A DNA stretch of 64,000 nucleotides. Origin: Rhizoctonia solani. Taxonomy: Eukaryota > Basidiomycota > Agaricomycetes > Cantharellales > Ceratobasidiaceae. Position numbers and translations under genes: made by a program. Where the stretch lies: the NCBI RefSeq assembly GCF_016906535.1, contig NC_057383.1, forward strand, positions 806,001 to 870,000. Direction: 5' to 3'. Positions within the stretch are counted from its first letter, which is position 1. Every line of letters begins with the position of its first letter. Shown here piece after piece: positions 1-11,888 of the stretch. Below the pieces are notes generated by a model that ran no database searches, was not told the origin of the DNA, and saw only the letters and a list, made by a program, of their open reading frames with translations.

Positions 1-1358
1 AGCTCGTCAATAAGCGGCCACAAGAACAAACCCAGGTTCTTGGGGGATTTTGGACCTGGAATTATGCCAACGCAGACAAGATTTTCAAGATGGGTGCGTT
101 GATCGGGTGGAAGGTTGAGATTGATTAGTATCAAAGGCCAACAAGAGTTCTTGCGTCGTTTGAAAGGACACATTCCATCTGTGGAAAGGGCCAGGGCGAT
201 CTCCCGCCAGTCCGCAAAAAATTTGAACGGTTTCTGTTCACCATTGACAGTGACATAAGTACCTAGTAGCTCGCAATATTGATTACCATCAAAATAATCT
301 TCTATTGTATCCTTGTTGCGCTTGTAGTTGTGACGGTATTGCATTGCTTTGCACATACGGAGACTACAGTAGAGAGCTCGCAGCTGGGGGATTAATGGGA
401 TATAGGTAAAAGTCTTTTGGGGCGCACCAGCAGCATTTTTTTGTGGTGTGTTACACTCGGGACATGACTGTAGATCGGCAAATGGGCCAGCAAAACAGAT
501 GCAAGAGTTCTTGCAGCAGTCATAAGTCACAGGCTTCAGCCCACAAAGTGCAAGAATACGCGAACAAAGGTTTTTGAGGGATGGTAAACTTGCGTGACTC
601 CAAGTTAGACAGAAGCAACTTTGCATTCGGTGATAAGTCCGAATACTAATTTTGTCTTGAACAATGAAGTCAAATACTTCAATATCATCCAGCTGTGATG
701 AAACAAGGCGTTTGGATGCTGTGAAAGGGATTGTGCTTGTGAGCCTAATTGTACATAAGGAATATACAGTAATTAATTGCGCAAAACATACCGTTTAGTA
801 CCATTTGCACACGTTGCTCCTCCCGTAAGAGCTCACTAGGCGATAAACCATATGTGGCTGCATTAAAGCAACCTTCTAGAGGCTCTGTTGGCTCGGCACT
901 TGCATCGGAGTCGCTGCGGGATACAAACCCACTAGCAACAGATATCTCCGTGGGTCCTGAGGTACTGTCCTCTTCTACGCGTACTCTTGTTTTGAGGACT
1001 TGAGCCCACAGCAACGCAACATCCTCACAATCAGGCACTTGATTGAAATTGCGGACGCGGAGCTCTGGCGGTTCTGGGGAATTGTTGCTGTTGGGGCCAA
1101 GGATGAATTGCTCAGGGGGCGCAGGTAGTAGCAAGCCCGGCCGGGGAGGGGATAAACTACGCAGTGATCTAATACATTAAACTTTTAGCCGTATCTGGTT
1201 CAAGTATAGAGCTTAAAGACTCACTGTTGTTGGTGTAAGAGTGAAGGTACTGGCATAGAGCGCGCATAATACCTCTTCTGTAAGTGTTTTGCTTCAATTT
1301 CTGTTGTAACAAGGTTGCCGCAATTACAGGCACATCTCACTCGCGGACGTTTTGTCAT
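1..1358 (-). CDS. Tnp2-family transposase, N-terminal part (runs off the left edge)
   Basis: Catalyses excision and insertion of a CACTA element. Three exons can be read in phase: 1358-1225, 1156-792 and 718-1. The start is the ATG at 1358, giving MTKRPRVRCACNCGN, the Cys-rich opening usual for this family in basidiomycetes. Exon 2 is a variable acidic linker. Exon 3 carries a Cys-rich stretch (YDCCKNSCICFAGPF, then SCPECN) and the family block that includes ALSTDGMCPFKRRKNSCWPL followed by GIIPGPKSPKN and LFLWPLIDEL. No stop codon or frameshift is seen in the part present, so the copy may be young or active. The catalytic half is outside the window. The gene is divergent from the AT-hook gene starting 360 bp away, so both probably share a promoter inside the element. 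Confidence 0.85.
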
Positions 1359-1718
1359 TGCAACAGCGGAGAACAATTGTGAGGGACAAAAGAGTTCAAA
1401 AAGCAATGGATAGGTAGTGATAGCGCAATAGTTTATTAGACAAAAAATTATTGTGTAACATTAGTAATACAATATATGCCTATTCGAGTCAATCCGCACT
1501 CGATCGCCGGCATTATTGCGCTCAGGCCACCTCTTGGACCATTGCTAATCATCAATTTTCAAGTCAGTTGCCATCTCCAAGTCACTCGCCTCTGCACTTC
1601 ACTTTCTATCAATTTTTCTATTTTACTGCTGAAGCGTAGCTCCTACTATCTCAACCAAACTAGCCTTAATTTGAGAGCGTTCCTGGCTTCCATCACAATC
1701 TTACTTTGATACGCCACA

Positions 1719-3408
1719 ATGCCACATGTCTTCCAGGAAGCGGCGACAGGTCAGTCCCTGTCGATCTCTACCGCAAATACATCTGCTTATGTGATGTTGC
1801 ATACGCGCAAAGAGCCAGAGAATATAATAATCGAAGATGAACATGGAGTAAAACGTTCTTGGACAGTCATCCCGCGGCCAAGAAAAATACCAAAAAATTG
1901 TAACTTACGGCGACTCATGGATCTGGGCGATGAAGATGACAATGAGAATACAACATACAACAACAAGAGTGAGACTAGTGAAGCCAGGAAGACCATTTAT
2001 CGATCCATTCGCGCAAGTGTTTCAACCCTACTAACTACACGATTTCTCACTTATTTTGTTTTATTTTATTTTAGAAATGTACACGCCTGGCAATGAATGC
2101 AATCATCCCAGGCGCATCTCACGGAAAGTTGTACTGGACTCAGATTACCAGTAGCGAACGAGCAGCAGTTCACGCCGAAGTAAGTGCATGTAGCTATATT
2201 TCAATACAATAGTCCTCTACATTCATGTCCTCTGGGCAGGTACTGGAGTTGAATCCCTACCTACAAAGATTCCCTGGCGGCTGGATCACCGAAGTCTTGA
2301 TGCAGCGCCAGCTTAGGAACTCACGCAAGACACGCAGCCGTAACAGAAACAAAAGTCAGGGAAAGGTAAGCCAATGTGTACATTGTGATTAGCCTCTATT
2401 ACATATAATGACCACACCGTTAGCCTGAACCTCTGAGTTTACTCTCAAAAAAGGCAAGAAAGATAGACCGGCACGTCTTATCACACTAACCCTATTTGTT
2501 TATCTGTTACTGCTTTAGCAACGCGCACCCAAGGCGGCCGCAACTGCAAATAATCCAAGCACTTGCCGGGGATCCGACGGAGCTACAACTCAGGAAGGCT
2601 CACAAAAGCGCAAAGGCCCGCCCCCTCAGCAAACCGGGGGTGCTTCTGGTCACTCCGAGCCAAAGAAAAGTAAGCGGACATCTGACGCACCGGCTCCTGA
2701 TGTACCCGCTCCTCCAAACAAAAAGCCAAGAACATTAGTACGTTTTTCTATCAGAAGTGTTGGCCATGCTTAACTTGCCTTCAGCTGGGATATTTCCAAC
2801 CCGTGATACCCCAGTCATCAGCTGCAACACATGGTCAAAAGCACCAAGGAGGAGAGATCAGTGGAAAAGACCACGAGGCTGTAAGTACTACTTGTAATAC
2901 CTTTTTTTTAGGATTAGTTGTTTAATAATTAATTCAAAGCCTCATGTCCCATCTTCGGAAAGTAGTTCGGAAGAAGATGATTGGGGGGATGCTGTCGCTC
3001 GTGAGATGCAGGAGCTGAAATCGCGAACGCGTGGCAAAGAGGGCAGCGGTACGAAACAATCATTACCATCTCCCAATAGTGCTAACGCAACTGTTGTAGC
3101 TCCGGGCCCAAATAGCTCAATCTCTAAGACTTCTGGGAGCAGAATTCGTCCAAAAGTGCAACCGCCGCCAAGTGACGACGGCAACGACACTGAGGGATCG
3201 GACTTCTTCCGTCGAAACACACGTGTAACAAAGCAGGAGCTAATTGACGAAGCCGAGGGGGTCGAAGAAGGAGCAAGGTGTGTATTCATTAATGTCTACA
3301 ACACAACTCTTCTCGAGTACTCATAGCATGATTAGTAAACCCAAGCCCGCGCCAAAGGGCAAGAAGCCCAGAGGTAGACCAAGGAAACAACAACAATCGG
3401 CAGATTAG
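1719..3408 (+). CDS. AT-hook protein within the CACTA element
   Basis: I do not recognise a named family. Exons fit 1719-2018, 2075-2179, 2240-2365, 2519-2737, 2785-2880, 2940-3277 and 3327-3408, about 421 residues; the first junction (donor GTTTCA) and the long third intron are the least certain. Exon 2 encodes AIIPGASHGKLYWTQITSSE and exon 3 continues ERAAVH...LNPYLQRFPGGW, a compact probable domain. The rest is Lys/Ser/Pro-rich and low complexity, with an acidic patch (SSESSSEEDDWGD) and a C-terminal AT-hook, KPRGRPRKQQQ. An AT-hook binds the minor groove of AT-rich DNA. By position it may play the part TnpA plays in plant CACTA elements, binding sub-terminal repeats; that role is an inference. 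It could instead be cargo. Confidence 0.6.
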
Positions 3409-3604
3409 TGCGACGCATAAATGCAGTCGTTTCGGCTGGTTGATCCAGCCCAACAGGATTGGCTCCAGAACTTGGATAATTTCCACGCCCTCTGATCTGT
3501 ACTTATATATGAATTGATTGCTTTCTATATATCATTGATTGGACCAAAATATAACGAATGATTGGAACCCGATTCAAATGTACCTTTTACTACATACACC
3601 AGTC

Positions 3605-3818
3605 TACGGATTTTCCGTCACATCGGTCCAGGTGGCTCTACACCTTTTCTGCGGAAATGTACGAACTTCCGCAGGTAAGCTGCGGAACACAAATTACTAC
3701 AAAGGTGCGGTTATCTCATATAGCTGGACTTCGGAAATACCGCAGTGTAATCACTGAAATGCGTTGTTCAAACTATAGGAATACCCAAAAACTCGAGGTG
3801 CGGAAAATCCGCACCTCG
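3605..3818. repeat. Sub-terminal palindromic repeats of the CACTA element
   Basis: The core TGCGGA/TCCGCA recurs at least five times within about 170 bp. CTGCGGAA lies at 3649-3656 and 3680-3687, with its complement TTCCGCAG between them at 3667-3674, so each neighbouring pair forms a perfect 8-bp inverted repeat. At 3794-3804 and 3808-3818 CGAGGTGCGGA and its exact complement flank AAA, an 11-bp hairpin. A smaller one, ACGGA-TTT-TCCGT, starts near 3606. This density and alternation of orientation are typical of protein-binding arrays near CACTA termini. Confidence 0.75.
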
Positions 3819-3819
3819 G

Positions 3820-3831
3820 CGTCCTCCAGTG
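3820..3831 (-). repeat. Putative right terminal inverted repeat (CACTG type)
   Basis: Read on the minus strand from 3831 inward the sequence is CACTGGAGGACGCCGAGGTG, directly joined to the strongest sub-terminal hairpin. CACTA-superfamily elements start with CACT(A/G). The adjacent outside bases ATT would be one half of a 3-bp target duplication. Confidence 0.5.
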
Positions 3832-5523
3832 ATTCCTATGCATTGAGGACTCTACACAGTTTATCGGGCTGTAATTTTATTTATTATACTTCCACCTTCT
3901 TCCAGTAGTCTATTTATTACGTACCCCCCAAGCATTAGACTTGATTATTCACATTTCGGTTGTATTACAAGTTTACTCTGTTTCTCTTTACGGTCCCGTC
4001 GAATCTCCTGATCCGCATCTTCGCACATGCTTCGATAGATCAAGTATCTAGGTATCAGTTCCCTCTAATCCCAGCCTCAACTGAGCCCTGAAAAACATGG
4101 GCTGTATCCTTTACTCCCTCGCCTATACTACCTCAATCGCCCCCGAGCCTGCTGATGGCGTCATGGGCTTCGCATGGATAAATGACCGGGTGTCTCGTGC
4201 TCACGGTTGCGTCTCAACGCTGCTGCGGATTCTCTCTCTACCCTGGGCTCAATCGCAAGCTCTTACGGCATGAGATTCCTCTGACTCCCGTATGTCAGCC
4301 TTCGGTAAACATCATCCGGTAATCGAAGGCTATAGAATCGTTTTCAAGTTCTCGGGTACTCCGCGCACACATACACCATGACTCGGCGAGAAGTCGCATT
4401 GCCAAGCCTTTTATTTCGAGTACTACCTGACACTCGAATAAAACGACCGTATGCACTAATCAAGAATCATACCATTCATCAGCTTTCAGAATCTTTTCCA
4501 AGCTGGGCATGTAGCCTCCCTACGGAACAACAAACTATCACGTGTGGCACTTCAGATCCATAGATCTAGCGTTGGTTCGCCCTTGGCATTTAAGCCCAAA
4601 TACGGACGACCCCCGAGTTGGCCTTGAATCTTACGGCAACAATAACAATGTTGACGTGTCTCTTGTTGTTGTTTTTTCCGAGCGCATGTGTATCGTGTTG
4701 GATGTTGGATGTTGCAAGCGCCCAAGCTGGGGAGTCCGCGGCCGCCGACTCTGAGCCCCCGCACCTGTGAAGGAAATTCCGGGACCCATATTTCAGTCCA
4801 TAAGCGGGTGTTCATACAGTGTTGAATCTTACCCGATTGGGCTATGCGTGCGGCGAGAGTGCAGGTAAATCGGCAAGGTAGGCCAGACGGTGGCGTCAAG
4901 TCGATCGAATAATACATTGACACCGGGGGACCGTGGTGGCGTATCCGGACTACGACCAATCATGCATACACTCCATTAAATCGACGCCCAGCTTATTCGT
5001 ACCAAATATATCGCCCTTGAAAGCACCACAGCGATACATACGAAAAACGCCGATTGGACCAAAATAATCTGAGAACTCGTCATAGTGGCACCTTCCTAAA
5101 CTTACTGCCAACTCCCATAGTAACAAGCCAAATCACACTATTTTCACTCGAGACAAATTACATCCACCAAATCAATGAAAATAAATATTCTCCAAAAAAA
5201 AAGTCACAAAGCCGATCGAGTAGTACTACACATTTCGAACAAAAAAAAAGCAGGGGGAAGGGTATAATGACCCCCCGCGCAGGCTACTATACTGCTATAC
5301 AATCAAATCAATGTTCGTATGATCCTCGCATGTCTCTTTTCTCGGGGGAGCTGTTACGTAAATTGGTCTAACATAGAAAAATTTCATAGGTGAATGGAGC
5401 CCTAAGAAAGCAAAGCATGAGGGAGGGGAGTTGAAAAAGTGGGAGAACATCATAAGGCTCGGTGCTGACGAAGCAATAATAACAATGAGGTTTCAGACTT
5501 TGAGTAGGCTACGACCAGGGTGA
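3832..5523. other. Intergenic, no gene recognised
   Basis: No open frame here has a convincing start, introns or recognisable motif. The right end includes the 3' flank of the bZIP gene. The string GATTGGACCAAAATA occurs near 3537 and again near 5052, too short to interpret. Confidence 0.5.
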
Positions 5524-7537
5524 TCATAAAACATCGTCTCGACGGCTCGAGCCGGAACTCCTACGAGCTTCTGGGATGTGCCTGACAGGTAGCCCGGGCG
5601 TCGACGAGTTGGAGGAGCCAAACCCGGGAGGAGTCCCTGTAAGCATGTGCGGAGAGTTCGCGGGAGGGTCAAAAAGGGAGCTCGAAGACTCGAAGCGGGA
5701 CGCACTCGCTGGCGGATCAAACCGTGCAGAGCTCTCGAACCGAGAAGGGTCGAAGCGCGGCGGTGAAGAAGAACCCGTGTTGGGGGATGACGTGCGCATC
5801 GACTCGAGGGATTGAGGAAGACCCGATGGCGAGTCCATTCGGGAGAGACCAGCCGCAGTTGGGAGCCCTGACGCGGATTCGAGGCCCGATGAGAGGGTAC
5901 TCATGGGCTGAGAATGGGTCATGAAGCTTGGGGGATTAGGGTTGTGTAGCCCCGGAAGGCCTTGCCCTAGGGATGGCTGGCCCATGTTTTGGCTCAGACC
6001 GGACGTTTGGTGGCCCATTTGGGACAGACCAGCCAGGCTGGAGTGGGATTGCTGTCCATTGCTGGCGTTTTGTTGGGCAAGCTGGCTCTGTTGAAAGGCA
6101 CTCCAGGCAGCAGCACCGAGTTCACCCGAGACGGCCCCACCAGCAATACCAAGCGTGAGAAGAGGATAGAGGGAGGTGGCAAGGAGGGAGGTAGTAGCAG
6201 GGAGTTGCTACAGACGGCGACACCAATGGCCAAACAGATATGTTGCACAGGTGATGAGGCGGAGGCGGATAGTAGCGTAGGGGAGTGCAATCCGATAGCA
6301 GAGTCGGCGGAGCAAGAGTGCATACAAGGACGACCAAGTCGGCCAGATTAGGAAGGAACAGACCCAATAAAAGCCGACGAGACAACCCGAGCGTCGTGCG
6401 TATAGACACGAGGCACGCCAGGGGAGATAATACGGCGGGATATGTTGGCAACCAGTATGTGGTTTGGGTGTATTATGATTTGGTGGATCAATGCCGGTGC
6501 CGTGCGTGTAGACACGAGTCGCATCGACAGTCATGTGCAATTAGAAAAATGGAGAGAGCTTATCAGTACCGATTAGCCCAACAGGGAGCCGAATGGGGGA
6601 GATAGACGCACAGCAAACGTGGAGACCGGCACCGGGGGGCTGGTGGGTCTGCTTGCATGGGACGGTTGGCTGGAACTGCCCGTGGAGACCGAGGGGGTGG
6701 AGTTGGCCCCTGACCCGAGGCCGGAGAAGAGCGAGTTATAGACGACTTGCTGCTGCAACGGGGAGAGCATGGACAGACTTGAACCCGATGTGGTGGCCGT
6801 TTGTGTATGTATGCTCGAGTTTGTGGTCGCAAGACTTGAGGTCGAGGCAGAGGCGGGCGATGTTCGGCCTTGGGGGTGAGAGTCCTGTATAAAATAACTA
6901 GGATCAAAAATACAAAGAGGAGATAGAAGGCTAAAGGAGAGATGAGCGCTAGGCTCGAAGAGGGAAGGGGAGGGGAATGGAAGGGACAGAGGCACTCGCC
7001 AAGTACAAGGGAGCGTGGTCACGCTCAGCACTCATTCTACGCTTCTTCGAGTCGCGCTCCGAGTTCGGAGGCGGTGTGTGTGCGTCGGAGGGGGGCGGGG
7101 ACGGTGCATAATGCATGGGCAGCGAGGACGTCACGTGGGATCCAGCCGAGACATGGGCGGTGAGGGCAGCGATTTGGACACGGAGGGCATCGGCCTCTCG
7201 ACGGAGACGGGCATTGTCGTCCTGGAGCTCCCTGAGATAGGGGTGAGAGTGTACATGGGCCGACGGCATGGGGGGCGGGAAAGCATTCGGATCGAGGCCG
7301 GCGGCATCGACGATGGTCTGGAGGCGCTTGACGGTTTCCTCGAGCTGAAAGAGCGGATGAGTATACTCTCGTAACTGCGGGATTTTTGCTACTGACGGTC
7401 TCGATGTACTTTTTGCGTTTGGCACGGTGGCGCGCCTGGGCCCGTGCATTGCGAGAACGTGATTGGAGCCCAGTACCAGTCGGCTCGTCTTCGTGCGTCG
7501 AGGGAGGCGAGTGAGACATACGGGCGGCTGGGGACAT
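5524..7537 (-). CDS. bZIP transcription factor
   Basis: Nuclear DNA-binding regulator. Exon 1 (7537-7397) encodes 47 residues including the basic region SRSRNARAQARHRAKRKKYIE, with the exact N-x7-R bZIP signature (NARAQARHR). A 52-nt GTCAGT...CAG intron leads to exon 2 at 7344, which gives the zipper start LEETVKRLQ and, after a His/Pro loop, a second helical stretch ELQDDNARLRREADALRVQI. Exon 3 starts about 6884 and is Ser/Thr/Gln-rich. The last exon ends with TGA at 5524-5526 and repeats Arg-Phe-Asp/Glu-Pro/Ser units (RFDPSRFESS, ARFDPPASASRFESS, LFDPPA). The segment from about 6620 to 6100 could not be joined with confidence: it is either a long intron, several small exons, or contains indels. 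The target genes cannot be inferred. Confidence 0.8.
6395..6518. repeat. Two-copy 18-bp repeat inside the bZIP locus
   Basis: CGTGCGTATAGACACGAG at 6395-6412 and CGTGCGTGTAGACACGAG at 6501-6518 differ at one base and are 106 bp apart. They sit in the part of the bZIP gene whose coding status is unclear. Confidence 0.6.
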
Positions 7538-10500
7538 ATTCGATTGGAGGGACGGAACACAACGAAATACCCACCCCGCCCACGTCTTAAGACATCTGCG
7601 GCCATCCCGAATTACGTTACCTCGGCATCTCTCGGCCCATCCCCCGCTTCACGATCACAGCGTAAATGCCGCATACACCCAACATAAAAGACCTCCCTCT
7701 CTGTCTATCCTCTACGCTTGTTCCTGGCCGCCCTCTCAACTCTCCTCCTCCCTCCCCCGACACCCCCCGCCCCCCGCCCGCTCACCGACCCGCTTCATCC
7801 CATGCCGTAAACATTCCCTGGCTGGGCTTGGCACCGGATTGTATCTTATTTCTGGCTCCCCCTCCTTATCCGGCGAATTCCGCACACACTCCAGTAGGCT
7901 CTATGTCCAACAATATATCCCTCTATATTCTATTCCACCAACATTCAACACTAAACGACTAGTAGACCTATCGCAACCATTGCAGCCACTGGCGCTTATC
8001 CTCCCGGCATCTGGACTTTCCCCCGGCCAACACCTATCTCCACCGCGCCAATCCATTGAATCCGCAGTAAACACAACCCATCAAAGTCAGCCCGAGACGG
8101 CTTCTCGCCCTACTCCCCCATACGTCACAAGACTTGTTTCTCTTGCATGAACTTGGCAACCTAGACTTTGACCCCACTTGGAACTTGAGTGTCTGAAATG
8201 CTCTGAGTTAGACTATTACCACCCGATCGCACGAAAATCAACACTGTTCCCACGACACCACCCTCACTCCCACCTCTCCGACGCCACCAACGTGCAGGAT
8301 ACACACCCTCGACACTCGCTTTCCGCGCGCAACAAAACACTGAACCCTGCCTCGACGTGGATGTAACACCCCTTTGGCTTCTCTGCACCCGATCTGCATT
8401 AGGCGCGCTTTCCCTCGGCCCGCTGGTGTCTTTTTCGCATGTGAAGGTTGGAATTCACGCGCTCACCTGGTTGTCGCTCGGTTAACTGGCGCTCAGGTGA
8501 AATGCGTCATGCTCCCCCCATCGGATATCTCACTCTAGGGGGAGGAATCTGAATGAAATGCTTTCCCCGTGAGTCAAATTCGAGCTATGAATAGATTAGT
8601 CGCGCGCGCGATACGCTCCGAATCCCGTCGACTCATGTTTGATTGCGACCCCACCCAAAGCTGGTCCACACTTAAATCGGGAAATTAATGCAAAAACTAT
8701 TCGTCATGTGGGTGGAGCAGACTGGGCAGGGGCAAAAAGTCTTCGGAACCTCGGGGGCATGGCTGATGAAATAGATCGACGGTGAAATTCCCATATACGC
8801 AGATCCAATCCAGATTGTAGCATATCGATTGCGTCAATCTCAATAAAAATATTTCCAGTTGTGCAATCTGTCTGACTGTGTCAATCCGGAAAGTTAACGT
8901 TTAATATCCAAGTAATACTACACTAGACAAAAACGGCCCCTTGGGCCAATTAAAACCAGAAATAGACTAAGCTTCGGGTCTGCCAAGGATTCGTTCATTT
9001 CGTCAGATCCGCCGGGCGCGGCGGCGATCACAGGACCCGACCCCCGGAGACTCCCCGAGAGATTCCAAGCACATGCCTAGGGCCCCCTCTCTGCCATCCA
9101 ATATGGGCAAAACGTGGATGCACCGACGCAAACTACATGTGAAAAAGCCCACTAGGCTTAGGGCTACAATTTGTCCGAGCAGTCTACTGTATGATACGGG
9201 GCCCAGGGGAGGCATGTGGCACACTTTAAGCCCGGCACATCCCGGTAGTGCTCTCTTCCCATCCCTCTATCCCTGTTTTCGAGCATGCCGAGCGCCAAGG
9301 GTCGAAACGCGGACTAGGGGAGATAAGATATTTGTTTTTCAAAGCGCTTAAATGTATAGAGCTGGTATGATGGTACGATAAACCGGCGCGATTGCCTCAA
9401 CTGGATCATTCACGCGAGTGGCGCGGCAAATATATGGCTTTTCTTTACGGATGTGGGGCTGATCTAGAGCAGCGTGTCCAGCGTCACCTTCCTTTCAAAG
9501 GACTTTGGCGTCAGATACGTTTGCGCAGCTAGCAGTTATCAGTGTAGGACGTGTACCTTGCCCTGGAAAATGACACTTATATTTTATTAAATTTCTCGGA
9601 TGTTGGGCATCCAACGGGAGCAGTCGCGGAAACTGATCATGTCAGACGGGCAAGCCATGAACTTAGAGAATTACCTATTTGAGCTTAATCGAGCCAATTT
9701 CCTAATGCGATACTGTAGCTCAAAGCGGGACACTTGCTGTGCTTGTGAACAGGTTCTTGAACACAGCCGGAGGGGGAGAGGTCCGGCGGCACCTCTTTTT
9801 GCCACTGACTCGTTCATTGCCCTGCTAACGGCATAGCTCCTATCATAGCTATGACTGGGCATTCCTTGTATACTTCTCATTCGCAAGGTCCCAAGAAATG
9901 CGCAATGAGCTCAACAAAGAAGGTACGGCAACAACGCACTGCCGATTCCTCAACATGTACTACATAGCAACAAAGCAGCACACGAACGATCGGCAACAAC
10001 GTACAAGTCCATGTCCAGACCCCAAAACGTTACGTACACGCGACTGCGGAACCCGTCGAACAGAGTTGTACTATCATCCGCGCTGTCCATCATAGTCAAC
10101 CTTGAACCATGTGCTTCGTCCGTCTTGGAAGGGCGGGGAGGCTGTATGACGTCTCGTACGGTCGAGACTCCAATTGAAGTTAATTGGAGCTCGAAGCTTG
10201 AGGGTAAAGTTGTTCGATGACGTTCTACAGCGGAGCTGTGTGTGTGGTGTGCCTTGCCACGGTGTGTTCTTGGCGGTCTTGTTGATAGCCTATACTTGGC
10301 ACGCATACATCCGGGATCTCAACAGGTTCGAGGGGAACGAGGGTGCAGTAACTCGGCAAACGTTTCGTAAGTGGACGAAAATGCTTACTCGATCTCGGAC
10401 TTACTTACGATGTTGCGCTCATGTATTTGTTATCGTTCCCGAGCGCGGGAACTAGTGATGATTTCAATCTTTTCACGATCGTTCAGGTTTGAATTGGAGC

Positions 10501-11888
10501 TGTTAAAGGTCCGTATGGTGGACTTTAATTGTTACGTTAGACTGAGTGGAATTGGATTCCCCTGTGTGCCTGTTACCTGGACTGCTTGGCTGATCAGAAC
10601 CAGTTCTTGAGTCACTCGAAAAGGTCTCTCATAGTGCGCCCCGAGACTCAGTCTAGAGGAGGGGGAGAGGTGAGCATACGTCTGCCAACCCCATGCTTGG
10701 TACTCTGACGCCTTAGCTGGGTGATGAGTTCCAAGCATGAAGTCATAATCATGAATTGGCTGAAGTTCTCGCCCCTTCGGGTACGACCGTACGTCCATTG
10801 TTCTCCTCACCGTTTGAAAACCGTGTTCAGATGCTGACAAGGTTTTCCCGATCAACCACCAGTTTGCTCCAATGAGTGTCTTGCAAGAACACCGATTGGA
10901 ACGCAAAGTCTAGCCAGTTTCAGTATCAACCGACTGAACATGCGTTCTAGCTGACGACACTGCAAACATAATTCAGCCGCGGTTGCATGAATTATTACCT
11001 GGATTTGAAAGACTCTATGAACACGCCAAAGCAACGTCTATATCCCCAGATGCTTGGCCTCGTCAGTGGCGGAATAAGAGAATGGGAAAGACCGCGTTCA
11101 GTATGCGAATGACGACGTGATGGCGGCGAACTTTCCCCGAAGTTCCAAGCTCCCTGCTTCGGACCTGCTAATCAACCAGACCATTACTCATAATATCATA
11201 TAGTATGTCATTCTTGTTGCTTGATGACATAGTTCGCATGAGGTTGGCTGTCCCTATGGGTCGCGACTGACCAGAGTTCCCGAGTTCGAGGCTAACTTTT
11301 TGAGGATTGAGCCCAAGCTAGGCAACCCAAGTTGAAGCTCAAGTCGCTCCTCCCCCTCCCAAGTACCGAGCAGTCAACGTGCGATTGAAATCTAAAGTGA
11401 TTCAGTTGACCTCGTGTAGATATCTTCTTTAAAGGAGACCGAGCAGATCTTTGACCTGTTTGCTCCTGATTCGATCACTACTGATGAACATATGCTGGTT
11501 CTTCCGCAGCCCTCTGAAACTTGATCTTCGGTCAGCAAAAGCACGCTCGAAAACATGCTATAGGCAAAAAGACAACTAACAGGGTTGCCAACGAAAAATT
11601 TTGAGTAACACGTTATCGATGGTGATACCAGGGTTGGAACGCATAACTCCACCCACGGGGTTTCCGGTCCTCGTCCCCCCTGCTGTCAAACATCACTCGT
11701 GAATTTACACATACTATTACAGTCAACAACACTCTTATACCCTGAGATATATGATTGTTGTTGGGAAATACATCAATGTCTAATATCATTAATCTGCAGC
11801 CTGTGCTACGTTTCCAAAGTCATGACCACTCAGTAGGTGCGCTGTTTTTTCATCTCCAGGGTGAAACGAGTTTAGAATAACCCGACGC
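7538..11888. other. Gene-poor stretch
   Basis: The first 700 bp are pyrimidine-rich on the plus strand (C runs near 7741-7790) and probably include the bZIP promoter and leader. Beyond that, 8400-11888 has only short unsupported frames in all phases: no splice-linked coding run, no transposase motif and no clear tRNA. Any ancient repeat would need a database comparison. Confidence 0.45.

Larger units (their letters stand above)
1..3831. mobile_element. CACTA-superfamily (Tnp2) DNA transposon, right part
   Basis: The stretch holds the 5' part of a Tnp2 transposase gene on the minus strand, a divergently transcribed AT-hook gene on the plus strand, then a cluster of short inverted repeats (3605-3818) and, read inward from 3831, an end starting CACTGGAGGACG. 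Terminal CACTA/CACTG and sub-terminal repeats bound by an element-encoded protein are hallmarks of En/Spm-like elements. The left end lies outside the window, so neither the terminal inverted repeat nor the target-site duplication can be checked. Placing the border at 3831 is an inference from the CACTG motif beside the repeats. Confidence 0.65.

Noticed and set aside
5054..5371. 105-codon frame with Lys/Ser-rich sequence
   Set aside because: No family resemblance, AT-rich and lacking introns or context.
11238..11310. Possible tRNA gene (B-box-like GAGTTCGAGGC)
   Set aside because: No A box at the right distance and no cloverleaf stems could be drawn.
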